The notes beneath the pieces were generated by a model that saw only the letters and a list, made by a program, of their open reading frames with translations, did no database searches and had not been told where the DNA came from. A stretch of 64,000 nucleotides of DNA, from positions 310,001-374,000 of the forward strand of contig CAWFHL010000002.1 of NCBI GenBank assembly GCA_963815645.1, read 5' to 3'. The DNA comes from JBBRHQ01 sp963815645 (lineage in GTDB: Bacteria > Actinomycetota > Thermoleophilia > Solirubrobacterales > 70-9). The translations under genes and the position numbers were made by a program. Of the stretch, positions 52,692 to 60,848 are shown piece after piece. Numbering within the stretch: the stretch's first letter is position 1; the number at the start of each line of letters is the position of its first letter.

Positions 52692-55600
52692 TCAAGCCGC
52701 CATCACTCCGGGCCCGAGCAGCCCGTCCAGCTCCGCCCGCAGCCCGCTCGAGGTCCGGACCCGGTAGCCGTCGCCGAACCGCAGCCGCCGCAGCCCCTCC
52801 CGTGTCTCCATCTCCAGCAGCACCTCCGTGTCGCCTTGGAAATGCTCGAAAACCGACTTCAGCTCCTCGACCAGGGTCGGGCGGAAGTCGACGGCGTTGA
52901 TCCGCAGGGTCAGCGGCCCGGCGCTTGGCCGTGATGCGGCAGCGCCGGCGGCCCGCTCGATCTCGGCCTGGTCGGGCTCGAAGCGCTTCGCCTCCGAGAC
53001 GACCAGCTTCGTCTCGCCCCTCTCCTTGTGGTCGACCCGGCCCCGGACGATGACCACGGCATCGGGGGCGATCACCGAGGCGCTGGCGGCCTCGTCGGCC
53101 TTGAACACGAGCATCTCGATCTGGCCCTCGACGTCGTCGAGGGTCGCGAACATCATCTGCGAGCCGCTCTTGGTGCGGATCTTCTTGCACTCGGTGATGA
53201 TCCCGCCGGCCGTGACGAAGGAGCCGTCCTGCCTTCCGGCGAGCTCCGAGATCGGGCAATCGACCTTCGCCCGCAGGGCATCGCGGACCTCTGAGAGCGG
53301 GTGCGAGGAGAGGTATGTCCCCAGCGTTTCCTTCTCCATCGCCAGCAGCTCGCGGCGGTCGAACTCGGCCGCCGGGATCGGCGGCCGCTGAACCGACTCC
53401 GGGGCGGCACCGTCGGCCTCGCCGAAGTCGAAGATCGAGCCCTGCCCGAGCTGGGCGTCCTCCTGGGCCTTCTGCCCGGCTGACTGGGCGGCGGGAAGGG
53501 TCTCGAGCATTCCCCTGCGGGAGCTACCGGTCGAGTCCAGGGCCCCGCACTTGATCAGGCACTCGATCGCCCGCTTGTTGACGGCGCGGGCGTCGACCCG
53601 CTCGCAGAAGTCCCAGATCGACCTGAAGGTGCCGTCCTCGCGGGCGCGCAGGATCGCCTCGACCGCGGAGTGGCCGACGTTCTTTACCGCGTCGAGGCCG
53701 AACCGGATCGCCTTCTCGGAGACGACGAAGCCATGGTCGGAGGAGCTGACGTCCGGCGGCAGCACCTCGATCCCCATCTCCTCGCAGCGGTTGACGAAGA
53801 ACGGGACCTTGTCCTTGGTGTTCATCACCGAGGAGATCAGGGCCGCCATGTACTCGGCCGGGAAGTTGGCCTTCAGGTAGGCGGTGCGGTAGGCGATCAG
53901 CGCGTAGCAGGCCGCGTGGGACTTGTTGAACGAGTAGTCGGCGGCGGCCTCCATCAGGGACCAGAGATCTTCGGCGACCTTGCGCTCGGTTCCCGAGGAG
54001 GCGGTACCGGCCATGAATTTGTCCTTCATCGTCGCCATCAGCTCGCGCTTCTTCTTGCCGATCGCCTTGCGCAGATCGTCGGCCTCGGCCGGCGTGAACC
54101 CCGCCATCCGCTTGGCGATCTCCATCAACTGCTCCTGGTAGAGGACGCAGCCGTAGGTGGGCTCGGTGATCGGCCGCAGACGGTCGTCCGGGTAGCGGAT
54201 CGAGGCCGGGTTGGCCTTCCCCCGGGCGTAGTCGGGGATGTAGCGCATCGCTCCCGGCCGGTAGAGGGCGACCAGCGCGACGATGTCGTCGAACTCGCTC
54301 GGCCGGACCTTCCTCATCGCCTCCCGCATCCCCTCGGACTCGAGCTGGAAGACCCCGGTCCCCTCGCCCGCGGCGAGCATCTCGAAGGTGGCGGCATCGT
54401 CCATCGGGATCTCGGCGATGTCGAGCTCGGCCTCCCGGGAGCGGCCGATGATCTCGACCGCGTCCTCGATCACGTCGAGGTTGCGGAGGCCGAGGAAGTC
54501 CATCTTCAGCAGGCCGATCTCCTCGATCGGGCCCATCGAATACTGGGTGACGATCTTGTAGGAGCGCTCCTGCTTGCCGGTTCCGTTGCCGTTCGGCGCT
54601 GCGGCGCTGCGGTCCTCGGCAAGCTGCAGGGGGACGATCTCCTGCAGCGGGCGGTCGGCGATCACCACCGCTGCCGCGTGGATCGAATTGTTGCGGATGA
54701 TCCCCTCCAAGCCCTGGGCGACGTCGAGGATCCGCTTCGCGTCGGGTTCGGAGTCGTAGGTGCTGCGCAGGTCCGTGCCCGGCTTCAGGCACTCCTCGAA
54801 GGAAGGGTTGCGGCCGAGGACCGGTTCCGGAATCTGCTTGGCGAGCCGGTCCCCGGTGCCGTAGTCGAAGCCGAGCACGCGGGCCGCATCACGGGTCGCG
54901 GCCCGCGGCGCCATCGTCCCGAAGGTGATGATCTGGGCAACCGATTCGCGGCCGTACTTGTCTGCGACGTAGCGGATCACCTGCTCGCGGCCGCGGACCG
55001 AGAAGTCGATGTCGATGTCGGGCATCGACTTGCGCCCGGGGTTGAGGAAGCGCTCGAAAAGCAGGTCGTTGGCGAGCGGGTCGATGTCGGTGATGTTGAG
55101 GCTGTAGGCGATGATCGACCCGGCGGCCGAGCCGCGTCCCGGGCCGACCGCGATCCCGCTCTCCTTCGCGTAGCGGACGAAGTCCCAGACGATCAGGAAG
55201 TAGGAGGAGAACCCCATCTCCTCGATCACCCCCAGCTCGAACTCCATCCGCTCCCGTGCCTCGGCCGGGGCGGGGTCGCCGTAGCGGCGGAGCAGGCCCT
55301 CGCCGGCGATCCGGCGGAGCATCTCCTCCGGGTCGCTGCCATCCTCGGTCGGGTAGCGCGGCAGGAGCAGCTTGCCGAGCTCGATCTCGACCTCGCAGCG
55401 CTCGGCGATCTCCAGGGTCATCGGTACCGCCTCGGGCCACTCGGAGAACGACTCGGCCATCTCCTCGCCGCTCTTTAGGAAGAACTCGTTTGTGTCGAAG
55501 GTGAGTTTCGGCGCCTCCAGGGTCGATTTCGTCTGCACGCAGAGCAGCGCCGCGTGGTTGTCGTAGTCCTCGCGGCGCAGGTAGTGGACGTCGGCGGTGG

Positions 55601-56213
55601 CGACCAGCGGCCGGCCGACCTCGGCGGCGTAGCGAACGATGCCCTCATTTGCCTTCTGCTGGTCGGGGATGCCGTTCTTCTGCACCTCGAGGTAGACCTG
55701 GTCCGGGCCGAACGCCTGAAGGAGGTCGTCGAGGTGGGCCCGGGCGTCCTCGGGGCGCTCCTCCACGAGGCGGCGACAGAAGCGCGACTGCAGGCAGCCG
55801 GTGAGCGCGATCACCCCGTCGGAGTGGCGGTCGAGGAGCTCCATGTCGACGTTCGCCTTGCCGCGCGAGAAGCCCTCCAGGAAACCGGCCGAGGTGAGCT
55901 CGACGAGGTTGCGGAAGCCGGTGTCGCTGGCGGCCAGCAGGGTCAGGTGGTTGCGCTCGTAGCGGACCTGGCCGGAGACCGCGCGGCGATCGTCGACCAG
56001 GTAGGCCTCGAGCCCGATGATCGGCTTGATCCCGTGCTTGCCACAGGCTTTGTAGAGCTCGACCGCACCGTTCATCACGCCGTGGTCGGTGAGCCCGAGG
56101 GCAGGCATGCCGAGTTCCGCCGCCCGGGCGGCCATCGCGTCGATCTTGCAGGCGCCATCGAGCAGCGAGTACTCGCTGTGGGCATGCAGATGGGCGACGG
56201 ACGGGGCACTCAC
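52692..56213 (-). CDS. dnaE: DNA polymerase III subunit alpha
   Basis: About 1173 residues, DnaE1 type. N-terminal PHP domain (HLHAHSEYSLLDGACKIDAM; GLTDHGVMNGAVELYKACG), polymerase core with GVGPGRGSAAGSIIAYSL-like block and the catalytic aspartates in SMPDIDIDFSVRGREQV, HAAAVVIADRPLQEIVPLQL, tandem HhH region, and a C-terminal OB fold (GGIITECKKIRTKSGSQMMF). The GTG at 56213 is preferred; GTG 56255 adds 14 residues that do not look native. Main replicative polymerase. Confidence 0.96.
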   Translation of the reverse strand: MSAPSVAHLHAHSEYSLLDGACKIDAMAARAAELGMPALGLTDHGVMNGAVELYKACGKHGIKPIIGLEAYLVDDRRAVSGQVRYERNHLTLLAASDTGFRNLVELTSAGFLEGFSRGKANVDMELLDRHSDGVIALTGCLQSRFCRRLVEERPEDARAHLDDLLQAFGPDQVYLEVQKNGIPDQQKANEGIVRYAAEVGRPLVATADVHYLRREDYDNHAALLCVQTKSTLEAPKLTFDTNEFFLKSGEEMAESFSEWPEAVPMTLEIAERCEVEIELGKLLLPRYPTEDGSDPEEMLRRIAGEGLLRRYGDPAPAEARERMEFELGVIEEMGFSSYFLIVWDFVRYAKESGIAVGPGRGSAAGSIIAYSLNITDIDPLANDLLFERFLNPGRKSMPDIDIDFSVRGREQVIRYVADKYGRESVAQIITFGTMAPRAATRDAARVLGFDYGTGDRLAKQIPEPVLGRNPSFEECLKPGTDLRSTYDSEPDAKRILDVAQGLEGIIRNNSIHAAAVVIADRPLQEIVPLQLAEDRSAAAPNGNGTGKQERSYKIVTQYSMGPIEEIGLLKMDFLGLRNLDVIEDAVEIIGRSREAELDIAEIPMDDAATFEMLAAGEGTGVFQLESEGMREAMRKVRPSEFDDIVALVALYRPGAMRYIPDYARGKANPASIRYPDDRLRPITEPTYGCVLYQEQLMEIAKRMAGFTPAEADDLRKAIGKKKRELMATMKDKFMAGTASSGTERKVAEDLWSLMEAAADYSFNKSHAACYALIAYRTAYLKANFPAEYMAALISSVMNTKDKVPFFVNRCEEMGIEVLPPDVSSSDHGFVVSEKAIRFGLDAVKNVGHSAVEAILRAREDGTFRSIWDFCERVDARAVNKRAIECLIKCGALDSTGSSRRGMLETLPAAQSAGQKAQEDAQLGQGSIFDFGEADGAAPESVQRPPIPAAEFDRRELLAMEKETLGTYLSSHPLSEVRDALRAKVDCPISELAGRQDGSFVTAGGIITECKKIRTKSGSQMMFATLDDVEGQIEMLVFKADEAASASVIAPDAVVIVRGRVDHKERGETKLVVSEAKRFEPDQAEIERAAGAAASRPSAGPLTLRINAVDFRPTLVEELKSVFEHFQGDTEVLLEMETREGLRRLRFGDGYRVRTSSGLRAELDGLLGPGVMAA

Positions 56214-56356
56214 GGGCAGGAGACGATCATGCCAATCGGGCCAGATGTCACCCACCCCTCGGCGGGGGGCGTCCCCGCTATCTGCGGGCTTTCCATCACC
56301 CGGGATCGTCAGAGACCGCCTCCCGCCCGCAGCTCGCGGGGCTCTAGGATCGCGGC

Positions 56357-56794
56357 ATGATCTACCTGCTCCGCCATGGCGACGCCGAGGAGGGCGACGG
56401 CGACGACGCGCTCCGTCGGCTGACCGCCAAGGGCGAGCTACAAGCCAGCGAGGCCGGGGGCGCGCTGGCGGAGCTGGAGGCGGGAATCGATGCCTGTCTC
56501 GCCTCCCCCAAGGTCCGGGCCGCGGAGACGGCTCGGATCGCCGCCCAGCCGCTCGGCCTCGAGGTCGAGATCTCCGAAGCCCTGCGGGGAGGCCCGTTCG
56601 ACGCGCTGGGGCTGGCCGCCGGGCGCGGCGACGTCCTCCTGGTCGGCCACGAGCCGGACTTCTCCGACGAGCTGGCCCGGCTCACCGGCGCCCGGGCGAA
56701 GCTGAAGAAGGGCGGCCTCGCCGTTCTCGACGACGGGGTGCTGAAGGCGCTACTGCGCCCCGCCGACCTGGCCGCGATCGCCGCGGGCCGCTAA
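56357..56794 (+). CDS. sixA: SixA-like histidine phosphatase
   Basis: 145 residues, phosphoglycerate-mutase-like fold: IYLLRHGDAEEGDGDDALRR (RHG catalytic His), CLASPKVRAAETARIAAQPL (second Arg) and VLLVGHEPDFSDELARLTGA (second catalytic His). SixA removes phosphate from phosphohistidine, for example on histidine kinases or PTS proteins. TAGGAT ends 6 nt before the ATG with no ribosome site, so the message is probably leaderless. Confidence 0.88.
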   Translation: MIYLLRHGDAEEGDGDDALRRLTAKGELQASEAGGALAELEAGIDACLASPKVRAAETARIAAQPLGLEVEISEALRGGPFDALGLAAGRGDVLLVGHEPDFSDELARLTGARAKLKKGGLAVLDDGVLKALLRPADLAAIAAGR

Positions 56795-56810
56795 TAGCGG
56801 GCGCCACGGA

Positions 56811-56849
56811 TGGGACTTTTCAGCCGCGCTATGCGCGTTAGAGGTCCCA
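56811..56849. terminator. nested hairpin between convergent sixA and the RPF-like gene
   Basis: Outer stem TGGGAC (56811-56816) with GTCCCA (56844-56849); inner stem CGCGC (56825-56829), loop TAT, GCGCG (56833-56837). Located in the 69-bp gap between convergent stops. Confidence 0.45.
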
Positions 56850-56863
56850 CGTCAACGGACGGG

Positions 56864-57946
56864 TTAGCCGGCGCAGACCCAGGCGCCGGAGCCCGAGTCG
56901 GCCCAGATCTGGGAGGCGATCCGGTCCTGCTGGCCCTTGCTTCCGTCCTCCGGGTTGCCCTTGCCTCCGTACAGCGCCCAGGTCGAGGGGAGGATCTGGT
57001 ACGCGCCTCCGGCCCCACTCGACGGATTGACCGCCCCGTAGTTGCCGCCGGACTCGCAGGCGACGATGTAGGAGGGAATCGAGTAGGGGCCGCCTAGCCA
57101 CTTGCTCACCTCCTGCTGGGCGCTCTGCTGGCTGGCGGCGTCCGCGGCGGCGGCCACCTGCTGGGCCTGCTCGGCCTGCCGGGCCTGCGCGGCGGCAGCC
57201 GCCCGGGCGGCCTCGATGTCGCCTACCCAGCCCCCGATGTTCGACTTCAGCGAAGCAAGCGTCGACTCCCGGGAGGAGGCGATCGTCTGAAGCTGCGCGG
57301 CGGTCGACTCCGCCCGTGCGCGGATCGCCGATATCTGCGAGCGCGCCGCCTCGAGGCGGACGTTGTAGGCGTCGACCCGGGCCTTCAGCCGCTCGACCTG
57401 CTCGAGTTCATGGCGGACCGCGTTTCGCACCTGCCGGACCCGCCCTGCGAGGCTTGTGTCGGAGTTCTCGATCATCTTCAGGTAGTCGCTGCGGGTGGCG
57501 AGGTCGTCGAACCCGCTGGCGCTGAGGATCAGCTCGGTCGAGTCCGGGACGCCGGTCTCATAGATCGACACGAGGCGCCTGGCCAGCGCCGCGCGGGCCC
57601 TGCGGAGGCGCCGCTTCTCTGCCTCAAGCTGCCGCTGCGAACGCCTCACCCCGGCGGCCAGCTCGGCAGAGCGCTGCTGGCCGGCGGCCAGCAGCGAGGA
57701 GACCTGCTGCTCCCGGGCGGACGCGGCGGCGGCCTGCTGCTGGGCGGCGACCATCTGGGCCTGGCTTGCCTGCAGGTCGGCGCTGAGGGCCTCGGCCTGC
57801 GAGCGAGCGCTCGCGACCTTGGCCTCGAGGGCGCCGACGTCGGCCGCCGATGCCCCGGCCGCGGGCAGGAGGAGCGCGATCGCTCCGGCGAGGAGCAGAC
57901 CGAAGAGCCGGCTCCGGCGGCTGAGAATCGTCGATGTGGGCACCAC
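56864..57946 (-). CDS. secreted coiled-coil protein with C-terminal RPF/transglycosylase domain
   Basis: 360 residues: signal peptide (RLFGLLLAGAIALLLPAAGA), a long coiled coil (residues about 35-270, Ala/Gln/Arg-rich heptads as in peptidoglycan-hydrolase regulators), and a C-terminal lysozyme-like domain of the resuscitation-promoting-factor type: PSYIVACESGGNYGAVNPSS with the catalytic Glu, GAYQILPSTWALYGG and IASQIWADSGSGAWVCAG. Expected to cut peptidoglycan at the surface. GTG start with AAGGAGG about 6 nt upstream; the leader carries a c-di-AMP riboswitch. Confidence 0.87.
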   Translation of the reverse strand: MVPTSTILSRRSRLFGLLLAGAIALLLPAAGASAADVGALEAKVASARSQAEALSADLQASQAQMVAAQQQAAAASAREQQVSSLLAAGQQRSAELAAGVRRSQRQLEAEKRRLRRARAALARRLVSIYETGVPDSTELILSASGFDDLATRSDYLKMIENSDTSLAGRVRQVRNAVRHELEQVERLKARVDAYNVRLEAARSQISAIRARAESTAAQLQTIASSRESTLASLKSNIGGWVGDIEAARAAAAAQARQAEQAQQVAAAADAASQQSAQQEVSKWLGGPYSIPSYIVACESGGNYGAVNPSSGAGGAYQILPSTWALYGGKGNPEDGSKGQQDRIASQIWADSGSGAWVCAG

Positions 57947-57957
57947 GCCTACCTCCT

Positions 57958-58085
57958 TCGGTCGCCTGCGGGGTTAGCTGTCGGGCTCGCGCCGAAGGAG
58001 TGGCGCTACACGTCTGTGATTCGCCCCTGCGACCCCGCCGATTTCGGTCAGGGCCGCTCCGGTTCCCCCGCCTCCAGCTCGCCGA
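57958..58085 (-). ncRNA. c-di-AMP riboswitch (ydaO/yuaA class)
   Basis: On the minus strand the leader has, in order and at the expected spacing, GGGGGAACC (58069-58061), GGGGCGAATC (58027-58018) and CCGACAGCTAACCCCGCAGG (57984-57965), the hallmark blocks of the ydaO aptamer. The segment CTCCTTCGG (58000-57992) is a perfect 9-nt complement of CCGAAGGAG (57961-57953), which contains the ribosome site of the RPF-like gene, so ligand could control translation start. In actinobacteria this class is known to sit before RPF and NlpC/P60 cell-wall hydrolase genes. Confidence 0.85.
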
Positions 58086-58093
58086 GCGAGAGG

Positions 58094-58122
58094 AGTTAGG
58101 CGGTCAAAACTGATCGCGGCAA
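58094..58122 (-). promoter_or_regulatory. candidate promoter for the riboswitch transcript
   Basis: TTGCCG (58122-58117) and CTAACT (58099-58094) on the minus strand, separated by 17 nt, lie just upstream of the aptamer. This is the only -35/-10 pair with normal spacing in the leader. Confidence 0.4.
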
Positions 58123-58184
58123 GCTATCTAGAATGTGAGGAAACGCTAACAGGTTGTCCATAACACGCAAGAAAGATTGCGTTT

Positions 58185-58240
58185 GCCGGCGCGGTGTTAG
58201 CGCCGGCACAGGCATGTCAGGCGGCGCAGCCGCCGCAAGT
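58185..58240. repeat. REP-like bipartite palindrome, copy B
   Basis: Same two hairpins as copy A: GCCGGCGC / GGTGTTA / GCGCCGGC (58185-58207) and GGCGGC / GCA / GCCGCC (58220-58234), then GCAAGT. The preceding GCGTTTGCCGGCGCGG is repeated at 58247-58262, so a partial second unit follows. It lies between the riboswitch promoter region and the small gene after argG. Confidence 0.8.
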
Positions 58241-58277
58241 CATTCCGCGTTTGCCGGCGCGGCTTGGGGCCAGCGGT

Positions 58278-58436
58278 TCAGCCCTCCGGAGCGTCCCCCC
58301 TGCTCAGCGCCAGGTAGCCGCCGATCGCGGTCACTACCACGCCGACGCCGAGCGCGACGCGGAGCTGCTTGCCGTAGCGCATCCGCACCATGAGGACGAT
58401 GCCCTTGACCGCAGCCTTGCCGATTAGCTCGTACAT
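58278..58436 (-). CDS. 52-residue membrane protein coupled to argG
   Basis: ATG at 58436 shares a base with the argG stop (TGATG) and has GAGGAGGG 6 nt upstream. Sequence: YELIGKAAVKGIVLMVRMRY (basic, amphipathic), then a helix LRVALGVGVVVTAIGGYLAL and SRGDAPEG. Small single-pass protein of unknown role; strong translation signals argue it is real. Confidence 0.65.
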   Translation of the reverse strand: MYELIGKAAVKGIVLMVRMRYGKQLRVALGVGVVVTAIGGYLALSRGDAPEG

Positions 58437-59725
58437 CAGGAACCCTCCTCGCTCTCGTCGCGCTCCCGGATCCTACGCGCCATCCGGCTCTGCAGCGAGA
58501 AGATCTCGATAAAGCCGGGGCTCGCCGACTGGGAGAACTCACCACCGGACTCGCCGAAGCTGGCCAGGGAGCGGTCATAGAGCGCGTAGGGCGAGGACCG
58601 GGCCACCGGCGTCGCCGATCCCTTGTACAGCTTCATCGTGATCTCGCCGGTGACGTACCGGTTGGCAGAGCGCATGTAGGCATCGAGATCCTCGCGCAGC
58701 GGTTCGTGCCATAGCCCCGCGTAGCAGAGGTAGGCCCAATGGCGGTCGAGGTTCTCCTTGAAGTTGTTCTGGTGGATCGTCGAGACGAGCTTCTCGAGCT
58801 CCCGGTGGGCGGCGAGGATGATCGCGGCCGCGGGGACCTCGTAGAGATCGCGGATCTTCAGCCCGATGATCCGGTCCTCGATGTGATCGACGATCCCGAC
58901 ACCGTGGTGGCGGCCGGCGGCGGCGGCTCGTTCCAGCAGCTCGACCAGATCGAGGCGCTCCCCGTCGATCGATACCGGCCTCCCCGAGGAGAACCCGACC
59001 CGAATCGTCTCCGCCTGGTCGGGCGCGTCCTCGGGCCTGGTGACCAGCTGGAATGCCTCCGGGGCGGGGGCGGAGCCGAGGTCTTCGATCTCCAGTCCTT
59101 CTGATGAGCGCCCCCAGAGGTTGTCGTCGATCGAGTACGGAGCCGCCTCGGCGCCCCCCTTGATCGGTATCCCGTGCTCGCGGGCGTAGGCGATCTCCTC
59201 CTCACGCCCCATCCGCCATTGGCGCACCGGGGCGATCACCTTGAGTCCGGGGTCGAGCGTCGCGACGGCGGCCTCGAGGCGGACCTGGTCGTTGCCCTTG
59301 CCGGTGCAGCCGTGGGCGATCGTGTCGCATCCGGTCCGCTTCGCGGTCTCCACCCCGAGCTTGGCGATCAGCGGCCGACCCAGCGCGGTGAACAGCGGAT
59401 AGCCGCCGCCGTAGACGCCGTTGGCGAGGATCGCCGGCAGCACGTAGTCCTCGGCGAACTCCTCGCGGGCATCGATCACCACGGCGTCGACCGCGCCGAG
59501 ATCACGGGCCTTCCCGGTGACCACGTCGTAGTCCTCGTCGGGCTGGCCGAGATCGATCGTCAGGGTGACGATCTCGGCCCCGTAGGTTTCCTGGATCCAG
59601 CGCAGCATGACGCTGGTGTCGAGCCCGCCGGAATAGAGCAGCAGCACCCGGCCGATCTGCTCAGGATCGGCCTCGTAGGAGGCCGTGCGGTGGTGCGGGG
59701 GAAGCGGCGCTTCGCTATCTGTCAT
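58436..59725 (-). CDS. argG: argininosuccinate synthase
   Basis: 429 residues. N-type ATP pyrophosphatase loop RVLLLYSGGLDTSVMLRWIQ, AHGCTGKGNDQVRLEAAV (ATP/aspartate site), DDNLWGRSSEGLEIEDLGSA and RHHGVGIVDHIEDRIIGLK. Condenses citrulline and aspartate. The C terminus is a little longer and acidic (IRERDESEEGS). No other arg gene is nearby. Confidence 0.96.
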   Translation of the reverse strand: MTDSEAPLPPHHRTASYEADPEQIGRVLLLYSGGLDTSVMLRWIQETYGAEIVTLTIDLGQPDEDYDVVTGKARDLGAVDAVVIDAREEFAEDYVLPAILANGVYGGGYPLFTALGRPLIAKLGVETAKRTGCDTIAHGCTGKGNDQVRLEAAVATLDPGLKVIAPVRQWRMGREEEIAYAREHGIPIKGGAEAAPYSIDDNLWGRSSEGLEIEDLGSAPAPEAFQLVTRPEDAPDQAETIRVGFSSGRPVSIDGERLDLVELLERAAAAGRHHGVGIVDHIEDRIIGLKIRDLYEVPAAAIILAAHRELEKLVSTIHQNNFKENLDRHWAYLCYAGLWHEPLREDLDAYMRSANRYVTGEITMKLYKGSATPVARSSPYALYDRSLASFGESGGEFSQSASPGFIEIFSLQSRMARRIRERDESEEGS

Positions 59726-59740
59726 CGCGGACGAGGCATC

Positions 59741-59771
59741 GGGGCGCCGAAGTCTGCCACGCGGGCGCCCC
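59741..59771. promoter_or_regulatory. 8-bp inverted repeat between argG and the sortase gene
   Basis: GGGGCGCC (59741-59748) and GGCGCCCC (59764-59771), 15-nt spacer, in the 80-bp divergent gap. Could be an operator; it does not resemble the AT-rich ArgR box. Confidence 0.3.
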
Positions 59772-59805
59772 GGGACGGGCGGCAGCGCTGTCAGACTGGG
59801 TCGCG

Positions 59806-60480
59806 ATGAGGCGGGTCGGCCACATCGTCGCGATCGCCCTGATCACCGCCGGGGTGGTGGTCCTGGCCGACGTCGGCCTCACCCTCGCCTACAAGGAGCC
59901 GGTCTCCTCGATCTACGGCGAGATTCAGCAGCACCAGGCGGCGGACCAGCTCTCCGAGCTCGAGTCCCACTACCCGACCCCGGCTGATCGCCGTGCGGTT
60001 CGCCGGGTCAGGGGCCTGAAGGCCAAGGCCTCGGTCCTTGCGGCGCGCTTCGGCCGGCAGGTCGACACCGGCGATGCGATCGGCAGGATCATCGCCCCCG
60101 ACATGGACGGCCTCAACGCCGTGGTGGTCCAGGGCACCGACACGGCCAGCCTCAGGAAGGGCCCCGGCCACTACCCGGAGACGCCGTTCCCCGGCGAGCC
60201 GGGGACGGTGGGGATCGCCGGCCACCGGACGACCTACCTGGCGCCCTTCCGGCACATCGACTCGATGGAGCGCGGCGATCCGGTGACCCTCGAGATGCCC
60301 TACGCGACCTTCGTCTACCGGGTGGAGAGGACCGAGATCGTCGAGCCGGGAGACGTCGGCATCGTCAAGCCGGTCGGCTACCAGCGGCTGGTGCTGAGCG
60401 CCTGCCACCCGCTCTACAGCGCCTCGCAGCGCTACATCGTCTTCGCGCGTTTGAGGCGGATCGGCCCGCCCACCGACTAG
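59806..60480 (+). CDS. sortase
   Basis: 224 residues: N-terminal membrane helix (IVAIALITAGVVVLADVGLT), a linker, then the sortase barrel with catalytic His in GTVGIAGHRTTYLAPFRHID, Cys in QRLVLSACHPLYSASQRYIV and Arg in the same stretch. The short LSAC form and single N-terminal anchor suggest a class D/E enzyme; class cannot be fixed by eye. A substrate with an LPFTG signal is encoded 2.1 kb away. The stop shares CTAG with the convergent Thr-rich gene. Confidence 0.9.
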   Translation: MRRVGHIVAIALITAGVVVLADVGLTLAYKEPVSSIYGEIQQHQAADQLSELESHYPTPADRRAVRRVRGLKAKASVLAARFGRQVDTGDAIGRIIAPDMDGLNAVVVQGTDTASLRKGPGHYPETPFPGEPGTVGIAGHRTTYLAPFRHIDSMERGDPVTLEMPYATFVYRVERTEIVEPGDVGIVKPVGYQRLVLSACHPLYSASQRYIVFARLRRIGPPTD

Positions 60481-60848
60481 GGAGCGGCTACCCCGCCGCT
60501 GCCGCCCCCGCCCCCGGCGCCGGTCCCGCCGCTCGGGCTGGTCGGAGTCGTTGGAGTGGTCGGAGTGGTCGGGGTGGTGCTGGTGGTCGTCGTGGTCGGC
60601 GCGCTCGTCGTGGTCGAGGTCGTGGTCGGCGCGCTCGTCGTGGTCGGCTCGGTGGTGGTCGGCTCGGTGGTGGTCGCGGAGCTGGTGGCGGTCGAGTCGC
60701 CGCTGTCGTTGCTGGCGATCACCACCACCGCGACGATCAACCCGATGATCACCGCGATCAGCCCCGCCACCAGCAGCCGCATGTTGCCGTGCGGGTGCCC
60801 GCCGTCGTCATCGTCCGGGCCCATGATCCGGGTCGGGTCGTCGTGCAT
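60477..60848 (-). CDS. single-pass membrane protein with Thr/Pro stalk
   Basis: 123 residues: acidic cytoplasmic start (HDDPTRIMGPDDDDGGHPHG), one helix (MRLLVAGLIAVIIGLIVAVV), then an outer stalk of Thr, Ser and Pro repeats (TTTEPTTTEPTTTSAP; TPTTPTTPTTPTSP) and a glycine-rich end. Stalk composition suits O-glycosylation or wall spanning. No LPXTG motif. Coupled to the upstream coiled-coil gene (TGATG at 60848). Confidence 0.7.
   Translation of the reverse strand: MHDDPTRIMGPDDDDGGHPHGNMRLLVAGLIAVIIGLIVAVVVIASNDSGDSTATSSATTTEPTTTEPTTTSAPTTTSTTTSAPTTTTTSTTPTTPTTPTTPTSPSGGTGAGGGGGSGGVAAP

Noticed and set aside
53670..55478. Plus-strand open frame of 602 codons within dnaE
   Set aside because: Antisense shadow of dnaE; no motifs and no upstream signals.
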